Of a DNA stretch of 64,000 nucleotides, positions 24,101-34,208 are shown piece by piece. Below the pieces are notes generated by a model. The model was not told where the DNA came from, ran no database searches, and saw only the letters and a list, made by a program, of their open reading frames with translations. The position numbers and the translations under genes were made by a program. The stretch is from positions 992,001-1,056,000 of the forward strand of contig NC_003284.9 of assembly GCF_000002985.6 (NCBI RefSeq), given 5' to 3'. Each line of letters begins with the position of its first letter. Positions within the stretch are counted from its first letter, which is position 1. Source of the stretch: Caenorhabditis elegans. Taxonomy: Eukaryota > Nematoda > Chromadorea > Rhabditida > Rhabditidae.

Positions 24101-25503
24101 AGAGTTGTGTCGAAAGACCGATAGGCTTCATTAAGCTTACGAAGAGTGCCTGAAGCAATATTCATTATTATTTGAGCAAGAATTCGTGTCTTCATTTGCT
24201 GCTTCCTCTTTTATACTTCGAGAAAATTGTCTTTTCGTTTGTCACTAATTCACACAATTTTAAAAGGTGGGATTGAAAAAAGTTGATGGGTAATTTTTGC
24301 ATTTTCCTGCTGAAAACAAACCTGAGATCCTCCGGAAACACGATGTACACCGATTTATACTTCCCGAAATGCAATCATTACCCTTCTCGCCGGCATTCAA
24401 CTGCCACGTGTCAGTGTTTCTCAAGCCGACGGCGAATATCTGCAAAACCATTAAATATCGAAAATTGTTAACGAAAAAATCTCTCACTTCAAAAAATGAT
24501 AACGGTTGTAACTCTGGAAAAAGGAACACATGCTTTAATATTCTAATACGTGATTGTGTGCCAGCTGAGCAAATTTCAGGAATGACGTCATCAGACCAAA
24601 CTGTGCAACGATCAGTTACATTGTCGCTATGCTGAAAAAAAATTTGCAAGAGAAAATCAAGGATTTATCACATATTGGGCTGAATAATGCTGTGACTTTT
24701 CTGTCAGTGCATTGATAGTTTCTGTCAGTGCATTGATAGTTTCTGTCAGTGCATTGATAGTTTCGGTCAGTGCATTGATAGTTTCGGTCAGTGCATTGAT
24801 AGTTTCGGTCAGTGCATTGATAGTTTTGGTCAGTGCATTTAAATATTTTTTTAAATTTGTCTCACTTCTTTACTGTTATTTTGATAGAAAGAGTTTTAAA
24901 AAATTTGAAACAATATGCATCTATTTTTCTTAACGGACTTGCCTTTTAAGGTGCCAAATTAACATACCTGCGCAAAAAACCCAAAATTTTTACAAGGAGG
25001 AATTGTGTTGGATAAATGAGATGAAGAAGCGCAATTGAATAAAGTAAATAATTGAATAATAAGAATACCCTGAAAAGTTTCAATATTTAATGATATAATG
25101 GTTTTCACAAAATTTCCATTAAAACTTTCAAACTCACATCGGTTAAATATCGGCGAAAATTCTTGGCCCAGCACCTTCTTGGAGAACTAGTTTTCTTCGA
25201 ATCGGATAAAATTTGAGGCGAAGGCACAATATCAAAAGGCTTTAACCATAATCGTTCAGTAATATCATTTTTGAATTCAAAGTTTGGCTCGTCAGTTGAA
25301 CTGCAGCTTTCGTCTTGAATGCTCGCACAAAACGACTGGATAAAATCGGTGATCGGCGACGAATTTGCTTCTCGCCGGCCGAATACTTCTGTAGTGTCTG
25401 GACGAGGAGCAGCTGTAGGAGCAGGCGGATGAGTGGGTGGAGGCTTTTGATGACGACGCTCGTATCGTAGCGCTTCTTTTGTGTAAGGCGTGCGAGGCCG
25501 CAT
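21141..25503 (-). CDS. nlf-1: NALCN-channel localisation factor NLF-1 (FAM155 family), 438 aa
   Basis: Eight exons keep phase: 25503-25138, 25069-24968, 24631-24488, 24439-24322, 24149-24016, 23440-23287, 22184-22057, 21311-21141. They total 438 aa, the length I recall for C. elegans NLF-1. The family (vertebrate FAM155/NALF) are ER membrane proteins that help deliver the NALCN/NCA sodium leak channel to the axon surface. Visible here: a hydrophilic N-terminus of ~120 residues; a hydrophobic stretch at ~123-137 (GILIIQLFTLFNCASS); a Cys-rich luminal domain with paired cysteines (INRCTSCFRR, NATCDNCKIWY, PPCINWCYYTQLACPHL, AGHPSFQC, HECDCIHPCDVRG); and a C-terminal hydrophobic tail (FLILSLLFLRFMLLL). 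The first ATG was chosen because a TAG blocks the frame upstream and a T8CAG acceptor lies 65 nt upstream. Exon 6 could instead splice to a 32-nt exon at 23231-23200, or read through, giving a shorter C-terminus. Confidence 0.93.
22562..22741 (+). mobile_element. tRNA-derived SINE-like element (copy 2) in an nlf-1 intron
   Basis: This copy has the best promoter: A-box TAGCTCAGTCGG at ~22570 and B-box GAGTTCAAGTC at ~22613. The shared body follows (AGGTTCACCCAGCCTCTATT, ACAGTCCCCGGCTAGGA, GGGATCACCACC, GAACGGATCGTC). It is shorter than the other two copies by an internal deletion after the TATTGGGAAG motif. It lies in the intron between nlf-1 exons 6 and 7, antisense to nlf-1. Confidence 0.85.
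23785..23857 (+). repeat. GTCAGTGCA minisatellite, ~21-bp units, in nlf-1 intron 5
   Basis: About four units of GTCAGTGCACTTATTAATTT in tandem, antisense to nlf-1. Confidence 0.9.
24701..24840 (+). repeat. GTCAGTGCA minisatellite, seven ~21-bp units, in nlf-1 intron 2
   Basis: Seven units of (T/G)GTCAGTGCATTGATAGTTT: three begin CTG, three CGG and the last TGG. The order suggests stepwise tandem expansion. Because 21 is a multiple of 3 the array is an open frame, but it lies within the intron between exons 25069-24968 and 24631-24488. Confidence 0.95.
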
Positions 25504-25567
25504 CGTGCGCGGAGAATCCACGCATGTCAGGCTAGCCCGCGCACTTCGGAGCACATCTAACTACTTT

Positions 25568-25578
25568 CTGAAAAAAAA
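25568..25578 (-). promoter_or_regulatory. Splice acceptor upstream of the nlf-1 start, possible trans-splice site
   Basis: TTTTTTTTCAG on the minus strand lies 65 nt before the nlf-1 ATG, with a stop codon in the coding frame between them. It therefore either joins a 5' UTR exon or accepts a spliced leader. The sequence alone cannot decide. Confidence 0.6.
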
Positions 25579-27833
25579 GTTGTAGATTTTTAAATTATTT
25601 CGCAAAAATCTGAAGTTAGCAAGAAGAAAAAAAAGATTTTCGTCGATTTACAAACAGAACACAAGAGCTTTGATGCATGGGGGACTTTTGGCTCCGGCAA
25701 GCGCTCAAACCGGAAATAACTCAGAGGTATTTTGGGGTTAAAGTTTAAAAAAAAACGTAAGTGGTTACCAGACACAAATTGCGCTGCAATTCAAAATTCA
25801 AGGCTTATAGGTTATTCATAGGCCAGAGCACATAGATTTTGTTATTTATATATACTACTGAATATTCTAGAATCTACATCAAACAATGCTGCTCGGCCAA
25901 ATTATTTAAATGTTTTCATAATTTTTGAAGTTTTCTACTAGTATAAACCAATAAATTTGTGGTGCTATACTATGATGGCTAGTATCTGGGGTATATTTAA
26001 TTTTTTTAAAGTTGTTTCACTATGTATAAAAAATGTAGAAACATTTTTTTCCTGTACACAAAAAAAAATATGGGAACATAACATTCATTTTGAAATTCTT
26101 ATATTTTATGAATACTAGTTTCACAGTCTCAGGTCCATATATTTTTTTTATTAAAAAAAAACTCAGTATGGCCGAAGACTAAAAATTCAAAAAGTTTGGA
26201 GAAACATTTGAACAGATCTTCAAATTTTTAACCGAAATTTTGGTAATCAGTAAAACTATTTTCAGATTATGGTTTTTTATTAAAAATTGACAACTAGTTG
26301 GTCAATTTGTAAAAAAAATATAAAAAAATTCAAGAAGCAAACAATGTATAACTTTTTGAAAAAAAAAGTGTTCCCACAAGAAGCAACTCTCGAAATGTGA
26401 AAACGTCTATCTTCGTATAAATAAAACAAAAGGCATGCGAAAAGATGTCATGAAAATACACACCATCGGCTCGCCAATACATCCCTCTTCTTTCCCCCCT
26501 CCTCTCTCCGCTGGCATCCCAACGCACACACATTGCAGCACACACACACACACACACCACACCAAAACGAAAGACAGCGAAAAGAGCACCACTCAGAACA
26601 AATGAGATGCTCAAAACCAAATTGAAAAACCAGGACAACGACAAAAAAGGAATGTATAGATATCGATCTGGAAAAAAGTAAACGAGAGAGAGAGAAGGAG
26701 AGAGTGATGGGGAAGCAGAGAAAAAGAGCTCCTCCTCTTCTCTCGAGTTGAAGCAAAGGCACTAGCGGATATAGGACTTTAAATAAGTTATCGTGACGAG
26801 GCGGTCCCATAGGACCTAATTTAAATTACGTCCGGCTTGGTGGGAGGGACGACGTGAAAGGAGGAGGCGACGGGCGGGCTGCGGATGATGAAGGAGGAAG
26901 ATGGAAGAAAAAAAAGAAGAAAATGGTGAAGAAAAAGAAGAAGAAGAAGAAGGAGAAGAAGATGAAGAATTTGAAACAACTACTCGCATTTCTGAATGAG
27001 AAGCAGAAGAAGCAGACACGCTTTGTTTTAGGCACTTAAGGGAATTTTCTGGAAATTTTGCTTCTGCCTTTTTATGATATACTAGCAAGGTTTTTGTTTG
27101 AACAATGTACATCGTTATCTACAAAATTGAAAATCCTGTAATTCTACTATTGAAATTAGAAATTTCGTAAAAAGTTGGACATTATTGCAATTTTGCCGTA
27201 TTTTCATGATTTGCTTCATAAAAACGTCACCTATTACAGAGCTGTGTGGCATATTTCAGCAAACGCACAAGACTGCTTATTTCATACATGAGCACCTAAT
27301 TTTTTCTAATTTAAAATTTATGTAAATGTAGAAAAAAGGTTTTTCTATCTGCAAATAACATTTATTTGTGTTGAAAAGCTTTTAAAAGCCGCATATAGTG
27401 CCCAAAAGTTGTAGTTAGCCGAAAATGTGCCGTTGAGAGTTTTTCGGCGAACGACAACATTCTGGTACTATTTCAGGCTTTTTTGAAGCTTTTCAACAAA
27501 AATAAATATTATTTTAAAAATAGAGCAAATACAAAAACGAACTCAAGAAAACTTGCGCTTGGAAAATAAAACAACTCAAATTTGAAATTTGAAAACGTGA
27601 AAATTAAGAATAACCTCTTAATCTGACAATAAACAGGCAGAACGTTCCTAGGTAAGCTTCACAACTAAACATTTTGTCACAATACGACAGAAAATTGCAA
27701 AAAAAATTTCAAATATATGTACATAAAATTAGTTTACATTGAAGTATTTTACGGTGAAAAAATGTCTGGAATATTTGAAAAAATAACGATTTTAGAATCA
27801 CGTGAATTATTTCAATAATCAATTTGTCAAAAT

Positions 27834-28097
27834 GTGGAATTTGTCAGTACCAACAACATTTCCAACACGAAAAAAAAAGAATGTAAATGTGTTTTGAGCA
27901 AAATACAACAGAGTTCATTTCCACTCAAAAAAGTTGTTGGAAAAGCCTCTGAAAGGCGTAACAAAAGGGAGCAAACCGCCAGCACGACTCCCACCAAAAG
28001 TCGAAGCAGCAGCAGCAGCCGCAATATTTCGAAAACGGGAAAAATGGCGAGAAGTGAAGAAACAGAAGGCAAACTCAACAGCTCTAAAGTGTTATGA
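27834..28097 (+). CDS. Weak candidate Lys/Ser-rich coding segment
   Basis: This 88-codon frame starts without an ATG and ends TTATGA. It encodes a hydrophilic peptide with SSSSSRNISKTGKMARSEE near its end and has C. elegans-like codons in its second half. An in-frame ATG exists only near the end, so an upstream exon would be needed, and I found none. The opposite strand is open for 171 codons (27827-28342), but that translation is a Leu/Phe/Ser-rich mirror of low credibility. It may be a decayed exon. Confidence 0.2.
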   Translation: MEFVSTNNISNTKKKECKCVLSKIQQSSFPLKKVVGKASERRNKREQTASTTPTKSRSSSSSRNISKTGKMARSEETEGKLNSSKVL

Positions 28098-30039
28098 CTG
28101 ACGTTTTGAAGAGACGAAAAACTATTATTTTGAATACTTTGAAGATTTGAGGAAAGTTTTTTGAAAAGTTCAAAAATTAACTGGCTTTTCTGTGCAAGGC
28201 TATCAAATGTCCGAAATGTTTTAGCAACCGGAGAGAAAGAAAACATTAAGGAATCACGGAATACCAAAAGATGATAGTTAAGCTGATTTAAGCGAGTTTT
28301 CTGAAACAGTTGCTTACAAAAAAGTCCAGTCGGAGAATACAAATGAAAATTTTGAATTCAAAATCAAATTTTGCTCAATCCAGTGATAGGACAGTTTTTT
28401 CTCTATCTGCCAAAATATAAGAAATAATAAAGCACAAAAATCTTTCCTCTATTTCTGTGGTAATTACTAATGCAATACAATGCTAAACTAGTCTAATTTT
28501 TTACAAACTACTAAAATTATTATTTTAATAAAAACCTCTATTCCCATATCTGCAAAAACTGATTGAATACCAACAATTTTTGTATGGCGTCCTAATTTTT
28601 GTAGCTTCATTTTCCTCCTAGACAGCGGTGAAAAAAACAAGGCTCTTTTAGTTTTAAGGCTTACATATGAACAACCTTAACATTAAGTCGGGCACGACTT
28701 TATTTGGAATTCAAAATTCATATTACATTGCATGTCAAGAAATGAAATAATTTGACGCAAAACACCGAAAAAGTGGTGAGTCGCAAATTTCTTTTTCCAT
28801 ATTTTTTACTACAATTTTAAACAAAAATTGAGTTTATTATTGAATTTTTTTGTGAGTATAATATTTGAAAAATGAAAAGAAAGTTCAAAAAACAAAATTA
28901 ATAGGTCTTCCAATGAGTTGCTGTAGTTTTTTGAACACAAGTTTGCTTGAAGCTTTCCGAAAGTTCTAGAATTTTTCATGATTCATGATTTCATGAAAGT
29001 TCACGTCGTCTCAGTTTCACTTTGTTAAGTAAAACAGTCTTGGCAATTCAGCCTGATTGAATATGGAAACTTTAGGTGCCTGAACGGAACATGTGGTTTG
29101 GAATATTTTGATTTTTTTCTGAGACTTCTGAAAAATCCAGAAATTACCAGAAATTACTAATTAATTGGCTCAAGGTAGTGGACATTGTTAGTGTATGCCT
29201 GGATTCATATAGAAATGTGTTATGTCTAAAAAAATTGTTTTAACTTTTTGGCTCAACTAAATTCGAATTTTTGAAATTAATCCTGATATCGTCGAATTAC
29301 TGTTTGATTATCATTTGGGATTTACTAGTCTCGAATACACTTTTTGGTCGATAACTGAACTGTAAATAGTTAGTTTTCCAAAAACTGTTGTCAATTTAAA
29401 TCTAAGATTGCACATTTATTACGCAGCTCAAGTTTGGAAAAAATCTGAATCGTGGATTTAAACCATTTTTATACCGCCGTATTACAGTAATTACGTGTTT
29501 AGTTATTCAAAGTATCTGATTTTTTTGAACTCAAAACTAGTTAAACGTTGTAAACTCAGGATACGGTAAGAACTGACAAAGGCTAACCTCTAAAGAACAT
29601 AACTCAGTTACTGGACTCTGATGCCTCTTTTGTTGATCGGGGACTTCCCTTCTTACCCTTTCAATTATTTAATTAGAAATGCAGACATTTTTGAGTACAT
29701 AACCTCCGTGTGAAGTAAGTGAGTTATGCCGTAAAAAATAACTGTCAAGCCAGTATTTAAAACGCTGACGAGCAACACAAAAAAAAACAAAGAAAAATGA
29801 AAAAAAAAATGCATTTCGGACTAAATAGAAGGCAAAACGACGCAAGATGGCAAGGCAAAGCGAAGAAGAAGAAGAAGATGGAGAAAACGAGGGATGATGC
29901 AAAAGAAGCAGCAGTAGTAGTGACGAGGAGCATCAACTTTGAGCAAGGGTGGAAAGGAGGGCTTGGGAAGAAGGGGGTAGGCAAGAGAAAGAAGCAGGGG
30001 GCCTAACCACTTCAGTAAATATCTTGCCAGTAGCATTAG

Positions 30040-30055
30040 CCCCCCCCCCCCCCCC
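30040..30055 (+). repeat. Homopolymer run of 16 C
   Basis: Sixteen cytosines, equivalent to a 16-G tract on the minus strand, at the edge of a pyrimidine-rich block. Confidence 0.9.
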
Positions 30056-30678
30056 ACCACTGTTACCCTGAGTCTCCGATGAATTCATACTATTCGTGGG
30101 GGCCTTCGCATGCCTTCTTCCCTTCTCCGGACCCTTTTTTCCGTCGTGTCTTCTGTCTTCATACGCGCGCGCGCGCAACGATGCTCTCACCAACCGCGAC
30201 AGACGCAGCGCTTTCGCTTTACAACAACAACTTCTTTTTGGACAAACTCATAGTTGCGAAATGGAACAGAACAGCGCCTGCTCTTCCTCGCGCGCGCATC
30301 CCTCTTCTCCTTCTGCTTCTTCTGCTTTTTCTTCTTCTTCTTGCTTCATCCAACTTTTTCCCGTCATCTCCATCTTTTCTCCCCAGCTTCATCTTCTTCC
30401 CTTGTTTAGTTTTGATAGGGTTTGTTAATTGTTGACTCTCTTCGTTTGTTGTTCATTTTTTGTTGTACGTTGTAAACAATAAACTTGTTTTCTTCATTTT
30501 CTCAACCGAGTTTTATTGTTTTCAAACGAACCGAAACTCACAGATTTCTGAGTGTTGTGGCTGATGTTAATGGGGTTTCTATCACGTTATCACACTTTTG
30601 ATGGTAAATGAAATCCTTTTTTAACAAAAAAAATTTGTTCAGAATAACAGATGTTAGTTTCAAAAGTTTCAAATAGAT

Positions 30679-30800
30679 TTGGTCAGTGCAATTTCAACTT
30701 TGGTCAGTGCATTTTAGTCTTGGTCAGTGCAATTTCAACTTTGGTCAGTGCATTTTAGTCTTGGTCAGTGCATTTTAGTTTTGGTCAGTGCATTTTCAAT
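30679..30800 (+). repeat. GGTCAGTGCA minisatellite in intergenic DNA
   Basis: About six units of TTGGTCAGTGCATTTTAGTC and variants (AATTTCAACT, ATTTTCAATT), with a degenerate GATGAATGCA unit after them. Confidence 0.9.
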
Positions 30801-31476
30801 TTCGATGAATGCACTTCTATTATTGATGCGTTGCAAACCGTACTTTTCTTACTTATTTTTGGTGCATTTACAACCTTATGCACTGCAGTTTTTTCATTGA
30901 TTTTTAGTTTTTATCACAAAAGTCGTTAGTTATAGCTAAAGCGCCAAACCAAATACTTTGACTCAAATTTTGGCAAGCGGCAAACTTGGAAAATTTAGTT
31001 CGCCCAACTCGGCGACTTTGTGACAATCTTTTGGCGATTTCCACATGTCGGAAAACAATTTGCCATACAACATATTTCGAAACTCCTGGCGCACTATACT
31101 CTGGAAATATCACTTTTCTGTTTGAACCATGGAAAATCTCAAACTTTATCAATCTATAATAACTAGATATGCTAGACATTCTCCTCTGCGCCTAACCTGC
31201 ACATCCTCATAAAAAATAACAGCATGACTTTCATATGTATGTTAATGTGTATCTGGCATGGAATATCGGATAGATCAGGTATACATCACATTTTTGAATA
31301 ATGTAATGGACTTCCGCAGTTTTTTTTCTGGAGCAAAAATATGGGATTGTCTGATGTGAAAGACTTTTGGTGAACTTATGAAAAGTTAAAACATACAATC
31401 ATTTATTATTTGAAGCCACTGGAGTTATTTACTTTGAAAAACAGAATTATGGAAGGAAGTGGCGACAGATAGATGC

Positions 31477-31780
31477 CTAGAACAAACTTTTGATGCGCTT
31501 GAAGCCAGTGAATGCCTCGATCTGAATATTGAAAACTATTTTTCAAAAAACACCATAACAAATCTTACCAGGAACAGGATGAAACCAATAATAGAGAGCG
31601 CGATGAGGCCATAGCAGGTCCAGCTCACTAAAAATAATTATTAAATTTCATAAAAGGTCCAATAAACCAACTCGGCTCGGCTTTCTTTTCGATTTTGTAG
31701 ATCCTCTCGGCTCGCTGTCGCTTCCGGATTTCCGTTGCTTCTTGTCCAACACGACGTCTACGAAGTTCTTGGTCAGCCAT
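31477..31780 (-). CDS. Small single-pass membrane protein, 70 aa
   Basis: Three exons keep phase: 31780-31672, 31627-31569 and 31521-31477. The first 36 residues are highly charged (ELRRRRVGQEATEIRKRQRA) and probably helical. One membrane helix spans ~40-56 (YGLIALSIIGFILFLIE), followed by a short basic tail ending KRIKSLF. With no signal peptide and the basic part before the helix, I expect the N-terminus in the cytoplasm. I do not recognise the family. Introns are short (44 and 47 bp), typical of an expressed gene. It lies about 6 kb upstream of nlf-1 on the same strand and is too short to show in single-frame ORF scans. Confidence 0.8.
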
Positions 31781-32645
31781 TTGGCTCAGCTATATGTTGG
31801 GAAGAAATGAAACTAAATGATTAAAATGTGGATTTTAAATTTTACAAAATGTTATATCACAAAAAAATATTTTTAAACATTTTAGCATTTTCTCGTATAA
31901 TATTGCAACTAGAATTCAAAATTTAAACAGAAAGCGGAAGAGAAGTAGTACTAAAGGCTTACCGAGCTAATCAATGCGAAAAGCGCTGAGCCAAGAGTTA
32001 CCTAGGTAACTATGATAACAATAGGTTAGAGAAGCTGAGAGATTTCACTTTGTGAAGAGGTTTTGAGAAAATTGAAATATGGGTTTTTTTTTTCTGTTTG
32101 AAAAATGTTTCTCGATAAGTTAACTGGGAATTTAAAATTTGCATTCAACCTCATTCAACCTCTAAGAAATTGAATGAAACTGCTTGAAATTTAATTTTTT
32201 CCAAAATTTGTAGTTATAAACACACCGTTCCTACAAATTTTTAGAGGTTAATCTGGCGTTCTCTCGGCTGAACCCTTGTCTGATGTTAAAATTTTATACG
32301 AATAAAGGTGGAATAATTGATTTAGAAAATTCATTTAATATATTGAACGTTCGACATTTTTATTTGAGAATGGAAACCCTACCTGGGTGCTTTAAAAGTT
32401 TTTGGCACCACCAGATACTATAACAGCCAATCTCTCCCTGGGAGTGTTTGGGAGTCCTCAAGTGTTAAAAATTAATTTTTTTGATGTGAATTTATCTTTA
32501 TTTGAAATGACCAAATATCATTTGAAAAACTTCAAAAAAAAATTAGATTTTTGAAAACTTAAAAAAAAAATTGAATGTGTGTTTATCTCATTTTAGTTTT
32601 ATTCAAAATTTTAATTACTGTGTCATATTAATATTTCTGGGGTTT
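31781..32645. other. Intergenic DNA between the small membrane gene and the stau-1 copy
   Basis: AT-rich, no gene or clear repeat. It should contain the promoter of the 70-aa membrane protein gene next to 31780. Confidence 0.5.
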
Positions 32646-34208
32646 TTAATTTAAAGTGTCAATTATTTCAAATTCGGATAGACAAGCATGCACTTTTTCC
32701 ATTTGAACTTTTTGCTTCTCATTGATATCCGTTAGCTCCGTTGAGTTGAAAGTGACCGTCAGTTCTTTTGTATCCGGTGAAAGCGTTCTCTTTTCATTGG
32801 TATCCGTTTGCTCCGGTGATAGGTGTGCTGCTTCAGATGTGTCGGGCTTGCTGTAAGTTGCAGGTATTATAAAAACCATGTGTTTGGTCCTACATTATTC
32901 TTACAATAATTATATAAGTAGTGCTGTTATGCTGTTATATCTAACCAGCAAAATTAAGAGCCTCTTTTTTTCGCGGGTCTTGATGAAAGTCGGCTTTCTT
33001 CGTTTTGCCAGATAAAACGTTAATATCAGACTATTAAACACATTGTTTTTAATACATATAATAACCAATCAACTAACCTTAGCGATGGTTTTATGAATCC
33101 AATCGACTCGAGAATTGCTTCGGCAGCTGCTCTTTTTGATATTATTTTACTTGGACCTCTCCCTTCCAGAGTTTTGTTTTCAAATGTTGCTTGGATAACA
33201 AATTCTCTGTGCTTGCCCACGGCTTGTTCTTTGACAAACTCGAAAGTCGGATACTTCTTATAAAATTTTTGTGCATATTCATTTAATTGAGCCACTGGGT
33301 TTAGGACATCAATCTCCTCATCTTTTTTCATTGTGGCCTGATTCTTTTCGGTTTTGCGCACATTGGCAGCAAGGGCTGAAAAATATAAATTTATAACTGG
33401 GCAACAGAAACTATTCACAAAAATTCTGTTTCAATAAAGACTCAACAACTATAAAAACAACAAATTTGCTACAAACCTGTTGAGCCCTCAGTTTCTCGGT
33501 TGTACCTATTTTTCTAAAATTTTCTAAACTACCACATTTTTGGCACACGTCATTTTTTAAACTCAACCCCTATGGAGGAGCTTTTTTTCCACAACTTTCG
33601 GAAAATTTAGAAAATCCTTTCTTGTTGTGCCGATGTTTTCTTTTTGGAAGTTTAAATTTAAAAAAAATAGAAAACTGCTTTTCAATTTTAAGTTTCCAGA
33701 ATTAGCTGAAAATTTGCCTCAAATGAACCAATGTGCTATTAGAAAAACTTAGAAAAACTCACTAAGATGCTCAACCGTAGCCAAAAGCTGTGTGCATGCT
33801 TCCTGCTGAGCACTCTTCTTATTTTTGCCCTTGCCCATCGCTTTTGCCTTCACCACATTATCGTCCGCCACCAGAGTATACCTAACAGCATATTGTCTAT
33901 TATGTTGATCACCTCCCTCCTCCAAAACTTCAAAGTTAATTTTCAGTTTTAGCTGTTGAGCTTTCTCGTGGATGATACTAATCACTGATTTCTCGTTGAG
34001 CAGTGGGCTCAATACTGTGAGGGGATCAACGGCAGCTTTCTGTTCTCCGTCATCGATAACCTAAAAAATAACAGTCACTACAGAAAAATTGTTAAACTTC
34101 AAAAATACCCCTTGCACTTTGGTCCTTGCGACCGCGCTGGATTAATTGGTAGAGTTGGGAAATTTGGTGAAGCCATTGATCTTGACGAAGATGGGATTTG
34201 ATGGGTAT
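32646..34208 (-). pseudogene. Partial tandem copy of stau-1 (dsRBD3-dsRBD4 part), probably broken
   Basis: Four blocks match stau-1 in order and orientation. 34208-34109 matches the end of stau-1 exon 5. 34060-33763 matches exon 6, but most of dsRBD2 is deleted (VIDDGEQKAAVDPLTVLSPL replaces a much longer stretch). 33375-33078 matches exon 7 (dsRBD4, with RAAAEAILESIGFIKP). 32850-32646 matches exon 8 (PDTSEAAHLSPEQTD) and then runs to its own stop. Splice sites persist. The first block, however, is one base short before its donor relative to stau-1, so it joins the next block out of frame, and no good ATG opens the dsRBD frame. The copy lacks dsRBD1 and dsRBD5. It could still be annotated as a gene if another start is used. 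Confidence 0.8.

Larger units (their letters stand above)
25579..31476. other. Intergenic region upstream of nlf-1
   Basis: Nearly 6 kb with no confident gene. It contains a pyrimidine/purine-rich block at 26440-27020 with a (CA)n run near 26540 and GAA repeats near 26930. A second block at 29660-30440 has CGCGCG runs near 30165 and 30290, and there are minisatellite units at 30679-30800. These blocks may include nlf-1 promoter sequence. The open frames in them are low-complexity. Confidence 0.5.

Noticed and set aside
24712..24933. Repeat protein with (ALIVSVS)n
   Set aside because: This is translation of a 21-bp intronic minisatellite inside nlf-1.
29933..30435. Proteins of 69-118 aa on both strands
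   Set aside because: Low-complexity pyrimidine/purine block with a C16 run; all frames are compositional.
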